Positions 1 through 7,408 of a stretch of DNA of 43,046 bases are shown here, in pieces. The stretch is from a virus. The DNA lies in the IMG/VR virus record IMGVR_UViG_3300039203_000123, positions 1 to 43,046 of that record; one strand, 5' to 3'. The notes under the pieces are model-generated. The model saw only the letters and a list, made by a program, of their open reading frames with translations, was not told where the DNA came from and searched no databases. The position numbers were made by a program, and so were the translations under genes. Numbering within the stretch: the stretch's first letter is position 1; the number at the start of each line of letters is the position of its first letter.

Positions 1-236
1 ACGAAGCCGCCCCCAACGTAGACGGCACAGTGGCTCCAGTAGCCCGGGATGAAGAGGTTGGTGAGCTCACCTTCCGTCCGGGTGACAAAGCCCATGCCGG
101 GCTTTAGGATAGCCAGGGCAGCATCGACGTCAGACTTGTGGATAAGCTTATGGCTATAGGGCGAGTGCAAGTGGCCGAGCATCTTCGTGAAAGGCACGAC
201 GGAGCTCAAAAGCCAGTGGCGCAGTCTTGCGTCCAT
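1..236 (-). CDS. Permuted papain-like (YiiX/C92-type) enzyme, truncated by window edge
   Basis: Only the first 79 codons are present; the gene runs off the left edge. The start ATG (base 236) follows a clear GAGGAG ribosome site. From about residue 43 the protein reads LKPGMGF, then TRTEGELTNLFIPGYW and SHCAVYVGGG. This is the N-terminal signature of circularly permuted NlpC/P60-like enzymes of the YiiX/YaeF (C92) group: a basic DxLL/GMGF strand, a TR-x-L-x-N-L-F-IPGYW-T/S-H segment, and the putative catalytic His (about residue 69) ahead of the Cys. Known members act as amidases, proteases or acyltransferases on peptide or lipid substrates; in a phage, a role in cell-wall or envelope processing is possible. 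The catalytic Cys should lie outside the window. It is divergent from the cytochrome c gene at 403. Confidence 0.7.
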   Translation of the reverse strand, partial: MDARLRHWLLSSVVPFTKMLGHLHSPYSHKLIHKSDVDAALAILKPGMGFVTRTEGELTNLFIPGYWSHCAVYVGGGF

Positions 237-402
237 GATCTCTCCTCAAAGCTGAAAGATTCGAGAGTCTCTTCGGAAGAAAAGGGAGGGGGTTAAGGGC
301 TTTTAGGCGAAGCCCCTTTAAGAACAGCGAACAATGCTGGAGAGCCGCGGGTGATCCTCGTATCCTTGGGGTGACCACTCACCTACATGGAAAGGACCCA
401 CC

Positions 403-798
403 GTGACCTTCAACGTGAAGACGCTCGCCGCCGTGCTCGGCTCTCTCGCCACCGTCCTGGTGCTTTGGATGAGCTGCGGGAAGGACGAACCGGTCGGCAA
501 GAGCCCGGCCACTCCCGCCCCTGCGCCGGTCGCCCAGACGCCTCAGCCCCAGACTCCGGCTCCTGGTCCAGCGCCGGTCACGCCGACCGTGACCCTGTCG
601 GCGGCCTACACCTTGAACTGCAAGAGCTGCCACGGAGCTTCTGGTGAGGGCCCGACCGTCCTGAAGGGTACGAAGCTCGGGGTGACCGCCTATGAGACGG
701 CCGTCCGCTACGGTCGCACGGGGATGCCGAGCTTCGCCGAGAGCGTGATCAGCAACGCGGATCTCGCTGCCGACTTCAATGCCCTCAAAGCCCCGTGA
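403..798 (+). CDS. Membrane-anchored monohaem cytochrome c
   Basis: A 131-residue protein starting at GTG 403, with GGAAAGGA about 8 nt upstream. Residues 5-24 are a hydrophobic signal/anchor ending at Cys25 (WMSC), an imperfect lipobox. Residues 30-62 form a Pro/Ala-rich linker (PATPAPAPVAQTP and similar). The C-terminal domain has one haem-binding CxxCH (CKSCH, residues 73-77) and a distal Met in GMPSF (Met108), spaced as in small class I cytochromes c. It would carry electrons at the outer face of the cytoplasmic membrane or in the periplasm, and needs host cytochrome c maturation. It stands alone on the plus strand between minus-strand phage genes and its stop abuts the stop of the next gene. 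The domain call is strong; lipoprotein versus uncleaved anchor is unresolved. It could be an auxiliary metabolic gene. Confidence 0.88.
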   Translation: MTFNVKTLAAVLGSLATVLVLWMSCGKDEPVGKSPATPAPAPVAQTPQPQTPAPGPAPVTPTVTLSAAYTLNCKSCHGASGEGPTVLKGTKLGVTAYETAVRYGRTGMPSFAESVISNADLAADFNALKAP

Positions 799-1071
799 TC
801 ACCAACGCGGGTTCTCTTTGTCGGCGCACTTGGCGCCAGCGAAGCGGACCTTCTTCTCCATGTCGCAGCCGCACTTTTTGCACCGGGTCTTGCCATCGAT
901 TTTGCCAAATAAGTTTTTCGACTCGATCGTCAAAAAAGGGCATTCCATGCAGATGATATAGCGGTCCATTGCCTGGTCGTCGGGCAGCATGACGGCGCCG
1001 ACCTTGACGGTGTTGACCGCCGTCTCGACGAGACCTAGGAGTTGATCTTTAAGCTTAGGCGTTTCCGACAC
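799..1071 (-). CDS. Small phage zinc-ribbon protein
   Basis: A 90-residue protein with a GTG start (base 1071) and a modest GAGGGA site. The N-terminal half is helical. The C-terminal half has Cys41-x2-Cys44, then Cys64-KK-Cys67-G-Cys69 and a last Cys82 (AGAKC). The arrangement C-x2-C, CKKCGC, KC near the C-terminus is a common small-protein pattern in tailed phages and probably binds one or two Zn ions. No enzymatic function can be assigned. Its stop codon lies back to back with that of the cytochrome c gene, so the two genes converge with no spacer. It lies downstream of the strong terminator at 1097-1126, so it probably needs read-through or its own promoter. Confidence 0.75.
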   Translation of the reverse strand: MSETPKLKDQLLGLVETAVNTVKVGAVMLPDDQAMDRYIICMECPFLTIESKNLFGKIDGKTRCKKCGCDMEKKVRFAGAKCADKENPRW

Positions 1072-1091
1072 CGGGAGTCCCTCAGGGCAAA

Positions 1092-1126
1092 AGTAAAAGA
1101 GCGCTGCCTTTTACAGCAGCGCTCTT
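1092..1126 (-). terminator. Rho-independent terminator (minus strand)
   Basis: An 11-bp perfect stem, AAGAGCGCTGC (1097-1107) and GCAGCGCTCTT (1116-1125 plus T1126), closes an 8-nt loop. On the minus strand it is followed by the U-rich stretch CTTTTACTTTT. It ends the transcript of the 1137-1646 gene and may also work weakly on the plus strand, where TTCTGTTTT follows. Confidence 0.82.
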
Positions 1127-1136
1127 CTGTTTTGGA

Positions 1137-1646
1137 TCATTCCCAGCCGTTGGCCGCCTTCAGGTTGTGGCAATCTGCCGAGCATGCGGCATAAGTACCG
1201 CTGTCGCAGTCCGTGGAGGCATCGACTGCGGTCAGATCACACGAGGGAGCCGCGTTCGTCCACACGGCGACCTTGATCGAGCCGACGCGGCCTTTGAGGG
1301 GCCACACTTGGCGGTCTTTGGCCGAGGTCAGCGGCGCATCGGTGACAACCGTTCCACTCGTCACGGCCGACATCAGGCCAGAGGCGTTCGGCCCCGGGAC
1401 ATAGAGGAGCGGGCCAGCAGGAAGTTGCGGACCGGTGGCGAGGCCGTTGGCAACGAGCTGCCAAGCCGCCGCGTCAAAGTTGTAGGTGTACTCCAGGTGG
1501 CCCGAGCCCGAAATCGCCATGCTGTTGATCGTGCCATCGAGCTTACCCGAGATGCTGACGACGAGCGCCGTTCCCGTGGTGAGCTTGGCAATGAAGGCTT
1601 TGTCACCAAAGCGGGTCGCGAGGCTGCCGTTAGAAAGTGCGGTCAT
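1137..1646 (-). CDS. Hypothetical virion-associated protein
   Basis: A 169-residue protein; ATG at 1646 with a strong AAGGAGAC site. It is Ser/Thr/Gly/Ala-rich with alternating hydrophobic residues typical of beta-structure (for example ALVVSISGKLDG and PLLYVPGPNASG). Four to five Cys cluster near the C-terminus (CDLT, DCDSG, AACSADC). No family is recognised. It is the last gene of a minus-strand run of similar-looking proteins (1.1-7.2 kb) that includes a tail-fibre-like protein, so a capsid-decoration, tail or adhesin role is plausible but unproven. Confidence 0.6.
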   Translation of the reverse strand: MTALSNGSLATRFGDKAFIAKLTTGTALVVSISGKLDGTINSMAISGSGHLEYTYNFDAAAWQLVANGLATGPQLPAGPLLYVPGPNASGLMSAVTSGTVVTDAPLTSAKDRQVWPLKGRVGSIKVAVWTNAAPSCDLTAVDASTDCDSGTYAACSADCHNLKAANGWE

Positions 1647-1675
1647 GTAGAGGTCTCCTTGAAAAAACTATGTAA

Positions 1676-1690
1676 AGGGGACAACCCCCT
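1676..1690 (-). terminator. Weak intercistronic hairpin
   Basis: AGGGG (1676-1680) and CCCCT (1686-1690) form a 5-bp stem with a 5-nt loop, followed on the minus strand by TTTACATAGTTTTTT. The stem is short. It may attenuate transcription between the 1692-2156 and 1137-1646 genes. Confidence 0.4.
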
Positions 1691-1691
1691 A

Positions 1692-2156
1692 TTACCCGTT
1701 GGTGGCCGTATCAAAAGTCGTCTGCGCCGCAGGGCTCACCGTCAGCGCCAAGGCACTCGTCGCCGTCCGCAACACCGTCAGCTTGCCTTCGAGTAGGTTG
1801 ATGGCTTCGACGATCGCATTGATCTTGTCCGTGTCGATCAGATTGACCGCGCCCGTCAGCTCCGCTACCTGCGACTCGACGGCGTGCAGGCTCCGAGTCG
1901 CCTCGGTCAGCGTCTTGATGCGCGACTCAGCATTCTCCATGCGCTTGCTGAGACCCACAACGTCTTCCAGGTCGGCCTTGGTGTCGGCCACCCGCGACAC
2001 GGTCGCCGCGAACTCCGCCGGCGAGATCGCCCGGTCGGCCAAGAGCGTGATGGCCGGGAGCAAAGTCTTCAGCACGTACTCGGACGACTCACCGAGCGGG
2101 CTCTGGTCAGTGCCGGTGTGAAAAAGGGCGTCAATTGACGCAGAGGCGGTGGTCAT
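1692..2156 (-). CDS. Coiled-coil structural protein (hypothetical)
   Basis: A 154-residue protein; ATG 2156 with AAGGAG about 9 nt upstream. The middle (about residues 50-135) is a long predicted amphipathic helix or coiled coil with regular Leu/Ile/Val heptads (RVADTKADLEDVVGLSKRME, then SQVAELTGAVNLI). The protein has no Cys. The N-terminus and C-terminus (about 15 residues) look flexible. Such small coiled-coil proteins in a tail/head gene run are often fibre trimerisation modules, scaffolds or tape-measure chaperones; none can be chosen from sequence alone. It follows the 2192-2380 gene after 35 bp. Confidence 0.6.
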   Translation of the reverse strand: MTTASASIDALFHTGTDQSPLGESSEYVLKTLLPAITLLADRAISPAEFAATVSRVADTKADLEDVVGLSKRMENAESRIKTLTEATRSLHAVESQVAELTGAVNLIDTDKINAIVEAINLLEGKLTVLRTATSALALTVSPAAQTTFDTATNG

Positions 2157-2175
2157 GGTGGCGACTCCTTAGCGC

Positions 2176-2190
2176 ATTACATGGTGTAAT
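2176..2190. repeat. Short inverted repeat ATTACA-TGG-TGTAAT
   Basis: A perfect 6-bp inverted repeat with a 3-nt centre fills nearly half of the 35-bp gap between two minus-strand genes, just upstream of the 2156 start. It could be a small operator or RNA hairpin. It shares the TTACA...TGTAA ends with the larger palindrome at 23319-23339. Confidence 0.4.
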
Positions 2191-2191
2191 C

Positions 2192-2380
2192 TTAGTGTAT
2201 ATCCTGGGCGGTCAAAATTATTTTATCAATCTCAATCTTTACATCGGCTTCTGACTTTAAAAATAAAGGTGGGGTCTTGTGACCACCGGGGAACTGAATG
2301 CGCCAAATTTTCTGCCCATTGGTCTTCGTCTCGACCAGCCAAAACTTGAAGCCTTTGTACTCAGTCACCGGTAACCTCAC
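2192..2380 (-). CDS. Small hypothetical phage protein
   Basis: A 62-residue basic protein beginning at GTG 2380. The start overlaps the stop of the upstream gene in a GTGA arrangement, so it is probably translated by coupling. The sequence alternates aromatic and charged residues (YKGFKFWLVETKTNG, KIWRIQFPGG), suggesting a small beta-rich domain, and ends in a short helix (EADVKIEIDKII). The DNA is locally more AT-rich than its neighbours. No family is recognised. Confidence 0.55.
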   Translation of the reverse strand: MRLPVTEYKGFKFWLVETKTNGQKIWRIQFPGGHKTPPLFLKSEADVKIEIDKIILTAQDIH

Positions 2381-3189
2381 GCTTTATAAAGGCCAATCGT
2401 CATGCTGATCGTGTCATTGAATCCAGCTGGATGCCGGTAGACCATCTGGAACTTGTTGGTGTGGTAGGTGGCATCATAGACAAGGTGCTTCACCGTGCGC
2501 CCTTCGATGAAGAATGGCGTCTTCGCCTGAATCATACGCAGGTTTCTGCCGCCAGTGATCAGCTCTTTGGAGCCGCCATAGAGAGCCGGCACGTCGGGAA
2601 CGACGACGACCCACATGCGAACGTCGACTGTGATGTCCGCGGCAAAGCGCAATTCTCCGCTGATCACGTCGATGTCGTTGGTCATCTCCCAGAGGACATC
2701 GGTCCTGATGGCATTGGCGGTCAGGTAGGTCTGGCTAAGCTCGTTGCCGCCGGCGATCAGCGTTTCGACGCCTGCTACCGATTCGTAGAACCGCATGGTG
2801 CTGAAGCCGAAGTCCGTGCCGGCAGCATTTTTTGAGTAAAGACCTGTCGAGGCGAGGGTGCCGAGCGCGAACTCGAAGTAGTGGTCTTGCATGGTCCAGC
2901 CAAGCGCCGTGATCTTGGGCCGGGTAAGCACCGAGAGGTCGGAGTCGGCCGGCGAGTCGGCGTTCTTGTTGGCGTAGGGGAGGAAGTTCGTCTCGACGTC
3001 TGTCTGGTCGGCGCCACCGTCTTTAAGCACCGACGTCTCGAACAGGCCGCCGCTGTCAGAGAACGTCATGTAGTAGAACGGGTAGCTGGGCGCCACCGCG
3101 TCGAGCGCACGCTCGACAAGACGCATCTTCGCCTTGTTGGTGGCGGCGATCACCTTGAAATCAGCCCAGGCGAGGCTAATGCGCGACAT
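2377..3189 (-). CDS. Hypothetical virion protein
   Basis: A 270-residue protein from ATG 3189. It contains hydrophobic beta-strand segments (MWVVVVPDVPALYG, PFYYMTFSDSGG) and an aromatic-rich C-terminus ending IGLYKA. It has no signal peptide, membrane segment or catalytic motif. It is translationally coupled to the 62-residue gene downstream through a GTGA overlap. Its size, composition and place among other beta-rich proteins point to a structural component (baseplate, tail or decoration protein); this is inference from context only. Confidence 0.6.
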   Translation of the reverse strand: MSRISLAWADFKVIAATNKAKMRLVERALDAVAPSYPFYYMTFSDSGGLFETSVLKDGGADQTDVETNFLPYANKNADSPADSDLSVLTRPKITALGWTMQDHYFEFALGTLASTGLYSKNAAGTDFGFSTMRFYESVAGVETLIAGGNELSQTYLTANAIRTDVLWEMTNDIDVISGELRFAADITVDVRMWVVVVPDVPALYGGSKELITGGRNLRMIQAKTPFFIEGRTVKHLVYDATYHTNKFQMVYRHPAGFNDTISMTIGLYKA

Positions 3190-3201
3190 GGGACAGTCCT
3201 C

Positions 3202-3627
3202 TCATCGAGTCGTAAAGTAGATGAACCAATCGAAGGTGGAGCTCGTCGCCGTGCCGGATTCGACCCGAAGCCAGAGTTTCTCGACGCCCGTCGAGGAGGC
3301 AGCCGGCGCCAGAGTTTGAATTGCGCCTCTATAAAAAAGGTCGCACGGCGTGGTCCCTGACGCGGGATCAGACGCGGAGACACCGATCAACTCTGTGGTG
3401 GAGACCGTGCCCGTCGACTGGCCGGAGTTGTTGACTCGGATCTCGTAGGAGAGGCCCTTGTCTTGGCTGAAGGCCATCATCAGCCCAAGCCAGAGCTGCA
3501 CGCCGGTAGGAATCGGCGAGTAGCCGCCGCCCACCGACAGCGCGCCTATATCATACCAGTCGTCTTTCGACACGGTGGTGGCCGAGCCACTGAAAGTAAG
3601 GTTGAAAAGTACTCCTACTGCGGCCAC
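3202..3627 (-). CDS. Hypothetical virion protein
   Basis: A 141-residue protein, most likely from GTG 3627, which has GAGGT 4 nt upstream. It is rich in Gly, Ser, Thr and aromatic residues with a regular strand pattern (TFSGSATTVSKDDWYDIGAL; VQLWLGLMMAFS). The C-terminal DWFIYFTTR resembles a beta-sandwich edge strand. No catalytic motif is seen. It sits between two other structural-looking genes on the same strand with short spacers. It is probably part of a tail, fibre or decoration module. Confidence 0.55.
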   Translation of the reverse strand: MAAVGVLFNLTFSGSATTVSKDDWYDIGALSVGGGYSPIPTGVQLWLGLMMAFSQDKGLSYEIRVNNSGQSTGTVSTTELIGVSASDPASGTTPCDLFYRGAIQTLAPAASSTGVEKLWLRVESGTATSSTFDWFIYFTTR

Positions 3628-3669
3628 GTCGACCTCATTCCAGCGTGTAGTGCGATGTAAAGAGCGACG

Positions 3670-4353
3670 TCAATATTCAATCCCCGTGAGACAGACCCAC
3701 AGGATGCCCCTCGACAGCGCTGACTCGTAGGTTATCTTGAAGATGTCGGTGGCGACGCCTATGACTTGGCCGTAGGGGATCAGGATATTCATGTGGCTCG
3801 GGTCGTTCGGGTGCGAGCGCATCGGCAGGCGCATCTGCTGCACGAAAGCGCCGGACCCGAGCGCTTGCTTCTTGAGCCGGAGTACAACGGGCGTCTGCGT
3901 GTCGTAGTTGCCCTGGAACGACGTGAGTACAAACGTCTTACCGGCCGGGACGGTGTAGCTGACGCCGTCGGTCTCGGTCTTGGTTGAGACTGGGTTCACT
4001 TCGAAGAACTTAAAGACGGTCCCGAAGGTCGACGCCACTGGCGTGATCGTCGCGAGCGAGTCGACCTTAAACCGGTCGCCGACGTTACCGATCGTCGTGC
4101 CGTCCGTCCCACCGAGTATTTTCCGAGGAAAGATACCCTTTATGAGGTCAGTACCGTCCGATATCGTCAGGTCGGACGAGCCGTCGTTGACGACGAGCGC
4201 ACCGGAGCCGACCTGCGTGATAACGTCACTCGAGGCCGCCCAGATCAGATAGTCAGTCGGCGGGATGGTGTAGGTCGTCGCGGAAGCAATAACGATCCCC
4301 GTGTCGGTGACGAGAATCGAGCTGCCGGTCGTGTTGCGTAGTGTCTTACTCAC
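3670..4353 (-). CDS. Hypothetical virion/tail protein
   Basis: A 227-residue protein starting at GTG 4353, which overlaps the stop of the upstream gene (GTGA). The N-terminal 60 residues repeat short Gly/Asp/Ser turns and strands (TGSSILVTDTGIVIASATTY, then GSGALVVNDGSSDLTI), a pattern typical of phage fibre or appendage shafts. The C-terminal half looks globular and beta-rich. It has no transmembrane segment. It probably works with the 4350-4880 product, since the two are translationally coupled. No named family is recognised. Confidence 0.6.
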   Translation of the reverse strand: MSKTLRNTTGSSILVTDTGIVIASATTYTIPPTDYLIWAASSDVITQVGSGALVVNDGSSDLTISDGTDLIKGIFPRKILGGTDGTTIGNVGDRFKVDSLATITPVASTFGTVFKFFEVNPVSTKTETDGVSYTVPAGKTFVLTSFQGNYDTQTPVVLRLKKQALGSGAFVQQMRLPMRSHPNDPSHMNILIPYGQVIGVATDIFKITYESALSRGILWVCLTGIEY

Positions 4354-4880
4354 GACGACCCCTTAATGACCAGGCCGACGACGGCGTTCTTCGGAGAGCC
4401 GGCCGAAATATATACCGCGAGTTCGTCGCCCAGAGAGACCGCAGCATCGACCGTGACGATCTTCACGCGCTCAGTCGCCAGCGTTGAGGCAGATACGAGG
4501 TCTACTAGACTGCCGCCCACCCGTCTCTGTACGGTCACGGTGATGGCCTCGGGGAGCTCCTGGGAAATAAAAATGGTTTTTATAAAGCCGTCAGAGACGG
4601 GTACGATCCGCCCCGAGACGTTGCTGGGGACCGTATCGTTTTGGAGGTAGGAGCCTTGAGAGATGTTCCCCGACCGTCCCCAGGTGAAGCCGGGCGAGGC
4701 GGAGACGGCTGTAGCAGTGGCCGCCTCGCGGAGAGCCGGGCCGATCTCAGTTGAGACCAGACCCGACACCCCAGGGGCAAAAGGGATACCGTCGGCCTCG
4801 AGGTCATACTCCTCGTTGAAATCCAGGTCAGTCCCAGACCGCTCGGCGATAATGACTTTGATAGGGGGGACTGCCGTCAT
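4350..4880 (-). CDS. Hypothetical virion protein, beta-rich
   Basis: A 176-residue protein from ATG 4880. Predicted strands dominate the second half (FIKTIFISQELPEAITVTVQ; ELAVYISAGSP; AVVGLVIKGSS), consistent with an immunoglobulin- or jelly-roll-like fold. The N-terminal 60 residues are acidic. A weak AGGG lies upstream, and the strong terminator at 4891-4913 separates it from the fibre-like gene. It therefore may begin a new transcript or rely on read-through. The function is unknown; a structural role is inferred from context. Confidence 0.58.
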   Translation of the reverse strand: MTAVPPIKVIIAERSGTDLDFNEEYDLEADGIPFAPGVSGLVSTEIGPALREAATATAVSASPGFTWGRSGNISQGSYLQNDTVPSNVSGRIVPVSDGFIKTIFISQELPEAITVTVQRRVGGSLVDLVSASTLATERVKIVTVDAAVSLGDELAVYISAGSPKNAVVGLVIKGSS

Positions 4881-4890
4881 AGGGCCCTAG

Positions 4891-4913
4891 AAAAAGGAGG
4901 CCCGAAGGCCTCC
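4891..4913 (-). terminator. Rho-independent terminator with UUCG loop
   Basis: On the minus strand GGAGGCC and GGCCTCC (4907-4913 and 4896-4902) pair around a TTCG tetraloop and are followed by TTTTT (4891-4895). This is an intrinsic terminator for the 4939-6222 gene. Confidence 0.9.
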
Positions 4914-4938
4914 GTGCGAAAAGAAATAGTACTGCGTA

Positions 4939-6222
4939 TCAGGCGTTGCGCTTGATGAAGTCGACGTCGGCCAGGAGGTCGGTCGCGTTGATGGCGACGC
5001 CCGCCTGCCACACGTAGGAGCCCGAGGCCGGGGGCAGGGTCGTCGTGAGCGCCGTGCCGCTCCAGTAGTACTTCTGGTCGACAGTCGCCCCGGAGACGGC
5101 GCCTGCGAGAATCGTGTCGAACTTCTTCACTCGGACGGTGCCGGCGGCTGCCACGGTCGCCATGGCCATGCCGATCGCGACGTGGGCGGCGGTGATGGGC
5201 ATCGTCTTGACGGTGTTGCTGCCCGACAGGTAGACGAGGTCTCCGATCGTGACGCCACCCACGTCGACAGTGTACTCGTGGGCGCCGGCCAGGCCGTAGA
5301 GCTCCTGGAGAGCAGCCTCGGCCGTGGTGACCGTGGTGAAGCCGCCGGCGTCTTCGATGCCGATGATCGAAGCGCCCAGGCCCGTCGCGGTGCTCGACAG
5401 ATCCGAGGCTTTGACCGCCTTGCTGTCGTTGTAGGCAGTCGACCAGTCGATGGCGAGGTTGTCGCTGCCGTCGTCGACCAGGCCGCTGCCGGCGAAATCA
5501 CTCGGCTCGACGGCGAGCTGACCGGCGTCGCCGACGCCGACAAACTTGATGCCGCCGCCCGTGTAGAGGTCGGCCGAGACGTTGGCCCCGGTCACGTCGA
5601 TACCGGCGCCGCCGGTGATCGTGTTGACGGCGAAGGCCGAGTACGTAAGCGCCGTGGTGCCCATGGTGATGGCGCCGTTGGTCGTGAGCTTGAAGGCCCG
5701 GTCGTAGTAGAGGGTGCCTTGCTCGACGGTGACGGTGTTGCCGTCGGAGACCTCAGGGTTAGTCCCCGAGCTATCGTCAGAGTCGGTGGCCCGCGTCAAG
5801 ACGAAAGGGTTCGACACGTCGCCAAGGGCCGTCAGCACGTAGATGCCGTTAGTCTCGGCCGCTACCTCGTCCTTGATCAGGTAGCGCGCGTTGAGCGTCG
5901 CAGCGACACCGTCTTGGGCGGGGAAGGCACCGTTGGCGGCGGCAGTCAACGTCGCGCCGACACCGGCCGTACCGTTGGCGTAAGTGACCGACGGCAGGGC
6001 GGCCGTCGTTGCAGCGAGGACCGAGGCCTTCCAGTCAAAGCCGTTGATGGCGGCCAGGAACTGCCCGTAGTTGACGGCGTCGGTGCTGGCGGAGCCGGCG
6101 CCGACGTTGGTAATAGGCTGTCCTGATGCATCGAAGCCATAAGCTTTGACCGTGTCGGCAGCACTGTCTACTTCGGTGTAGTCGCCGTTCGCGTCAACAT
6201 AAAGGACTTTGACCAGAGCCAT
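4939..6222 (-). CDS. Tail-fibre/appendage-like structural protein
   Basis: A 427-residue protein from ATG 6222 with a good AGGAG site. Residues about 65-175 match the fibre-type module seen in many phage tail proteins: VLAATTAALPSVTYANG, then DGVAATLNARYLIKDE, NGIYVLTALGD and LTRATDSDD. In that module a 'NGIYxV ... WTRAxDxD' core ends in a segment for the reached value. The rest is Gly/Ala/Asp/Thr-rich with many short strand-turn repeats and no Cys. The likely role is a host-contacting or decoration protein on the virion. Being the longest structural gene here with its own strong terminator, it is probably highly expressed. The domain call is from pattern memory. Confidence 0.72.
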   Translation of the reverse strand: MALVKVLYVDANGDYTEVDSAADTVKAYGFDASGQPITNVGAGSASTDAVNYGQFLAAINGFDWKASVLAATTAALPSVTYANGTAGVGATLTAAANGAFPAQDGVAATLNARYLIKDEVAAETNGIYVLTALGDVSNPFVLTRATDSDDSSGTNPEVSDGNTVTVEQGTLYYDRAFKLTTNGAITMGTTALTYSAFAVNTITGGAGIDVTGANVSADLYTGGGIKFVGVGDAGQLAVEPSDFAGSGLVDDGSDNLAIDWSTAYNDSKAVKASDLSSTATGLGASIIGIEDAGGFTTVTTAEAALQELYGLAGAHEYTVDVGGVTIGDLVYLSGSNTVKTMPITAAHVAIGMAMATVAAAGTVRVKKFDTILAGAVSGATVDQKYYWSGTALTTTLPPASGSYVWQAGVAINATDLLADVDFIKRNA

Positions 6223-6241
6223 TACTAGATCTCCTAAGGTG

Positions 6242-6619
6242 TTATTCCCGGACGATCATCCCCGTCTCAGGGTTGTAGCCAAAGTTGTCGGAGATCCCGT
6301 AGGATTCTTTAATGCTCAAAACTAGAGCGTTTCTAGCTTTTTTCTTTGATTCGTGAGTAGCGTCCGCTTGTGCGACGGCACGCTGGAGGGCTTCGAGCTC
6401 AAAGGCCGCTACTTTTTGTTCCAGCGCTTTGTTCTTCAATTCTTGTTCACGAATCGTGCGCTGTAGGCGAGCGATTTCTATTTCTCGAGAAAGGGTCTCG
6501 AGTTGAAGAAGATGATTAGGAGATAGAGTGGCCTTTGACGCACCGACGGAAGCCTCTTCGGAGTTCTGGGGGTCGACTTTATCGGTTTTCACTGGGGGAG
6601 CATTTTTAGGGCGAGCCAT
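6242..6619 (-). CDS. Coiled-coil phage protein
   Basis: A 125-residue protein from ATG 6619 with AGGAG upstream. The N-terminal 30 residues are polar and probably disordered. Residues about 33-95 form a strong coiled coil (LSREIEIARLQRTIREQELK, then KALEQKVAAFELEALQRA). The last 25 residues (IKESYGISDNFGYNPETGMI) carry a short compact motif, 'YGI..NFGYNPETG.I', found at the C-terminus of small coiled-coil proteins in other tailed phages. Function is unknown; scaffolding, assembly or adaptor roles are possible. Confidence 0.65.
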   Translation of the reverse strand: MARPKNAPPVKTDKVDPQNSEEASVGASKATLSPNHLLQLETLSREIEIARLQRTIREQELKNKALEQKVAAFELEALQRAVAQADATHESKKKARNALVLSIKESYGISDNFGYNPETGMIVRE

Positions 6620-6635
6620 GGAGGGAAACTCCTAT

Positions 6636-7232
6636 TTAAGTCGACCTCTTAGTGCGAGCTAGTGTTGGATTGAAAAGCATCATGCCGTTGCCGAAAGAAA
6701 TACCGAGGTGCTGGATGTAGCCGGCTGCGGGGAGGGTCTTGGTGAGGCGACCGTCGATACCTAAAAAAACTTTGCCCCTGGTTAGTGAGCTCGCGATCAT
6801 GCCCTGATATAAGACTTCGGCGGCTACTGTGGATCTTTTCGCCGTCACGATCCCGAACGCTGGCTCGACATCTGTATTATTGGTGCAGGTGACTGCTGTA
6901 TTATCCGCCACTGTGGATTGAAAAACTAGGTCTCCCACCGCCACGGACGGTAGGCAACTCATGACCAGTTTGCCGATATATAAATCGAAGACTTCTTTTA
7001 AAGAAATCAGCGGTAGGTCTGACCAATGCCCGGGGGCTGAACCGTAGAGAACTTGTCGAAGTTGCGACACGATCACGAACAGCGTGTCGGACAGGACTCT
7101 TGGGTTCGTTTCGGCGATGACCTGGCGGGCAGCGTTGTCGGTCTCGGCGTCGAGAACGGTGTCGTCGAGAACCTCGGGAGCTCGGACGGCGTCTTCGACC
7201 TTTTGTAGGATCAGCTTACGAGGGGGAGGCAT
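6636..7232 (-). CDS. Structural protein, fibre/baseplate type (hypothetical)
   Basis: A 198-residue protein from ATG 7232 with GAGGT upstream. An N-terminal helical segment (residues 1-65, ending QLRQVLYGSAPGHWSDLP) precedes a beta-rich domain with motifs such as VGDLVFQSTVADNTAV, AFGIVTAKRSTVAAEV and GKVFLGIDGRLTKTLP. The 'VGDLV ... A.GIV....' pattern resembles capsid- or fibre-associated beta modules in which a GD-V strand is followed by a GxV strand; the 4939-6222 protein has a related segment (IGDLVYLSGSNTVKTM). A shared structural fold between the two is inferred. Confidence 0.6.
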   Translation of the reverse strand: MPPPRKLILQKVEDAVRAPEVLDDTVLDAETDNAARQVIAETNPRVLSDTLFVIVSQLRQVLYGSAPGHWSDLPLISLKEVFDLYIGKLVMSCLPSVAVGDLVFQSTVADNTAVTCTNNTDVEPAFGIVTAKRSTVAAEVLYQGMIASSLTRGKVFLGIDGRLTKTLPAAGYIQHLGISFGNGMMLFNPTLARTKRST

Positions 7233-7310
7233 TGGGACCTCAAAAGGTTGTAAGCCGTCGCCTCGCCCCTATCGGACGCGAGCTCGAATTTAAAAATAGG
7301 GTCTGGGCTT

Positions 7311-7338
7311 ATAATAGGCTGAAATTGATAAAAAACAA
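7311..7338 (-). promoter_or_regulatory. Possible sigma-70-type promoter
   Basis: On the minus strand TTGTTT (7338-7333) and TATTAT (7316-7311) are separated by 16 nt, about 80 nt upstream of the 7232 start and just past the terminator at 7358-7391. It would drive the 7232-to-4939 block. Similarity to the sigma-70 consensus is good at -10 and moderate at -35. Confidence 0.4.
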
Positions 7339-7357
7339 AGAAAGCCCTGTGTTAGCT

Positions 7358-7391
7358 AAAAAAGAAAGGCCCCGGGGATGACCCCGAGGCC
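7358..7391 (-). terminator. Rho-independent terminator
   Basis: On the minus strand GGCCTCGGGG (7391-7382) pairs with CCCCGGGGCC (7377-7368) around TCAT, with one G-U pair that exists only on this strand, followed by TTTCTTTTTT. It terminates the AAA+ ATPase transcript. Confidence 0.9.
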
Positions 7392-7408
7392 CTCTAAAAC
7401 ATGGCGTT

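Noticed and set aside
5182-6126. Long plus-strand frame opposite the fibre-like gene.
   Set aside because: Its Asp/Arg/Gly/Val-rich composition is the mirror of the real minus-strand gene with a strong ribosome site.
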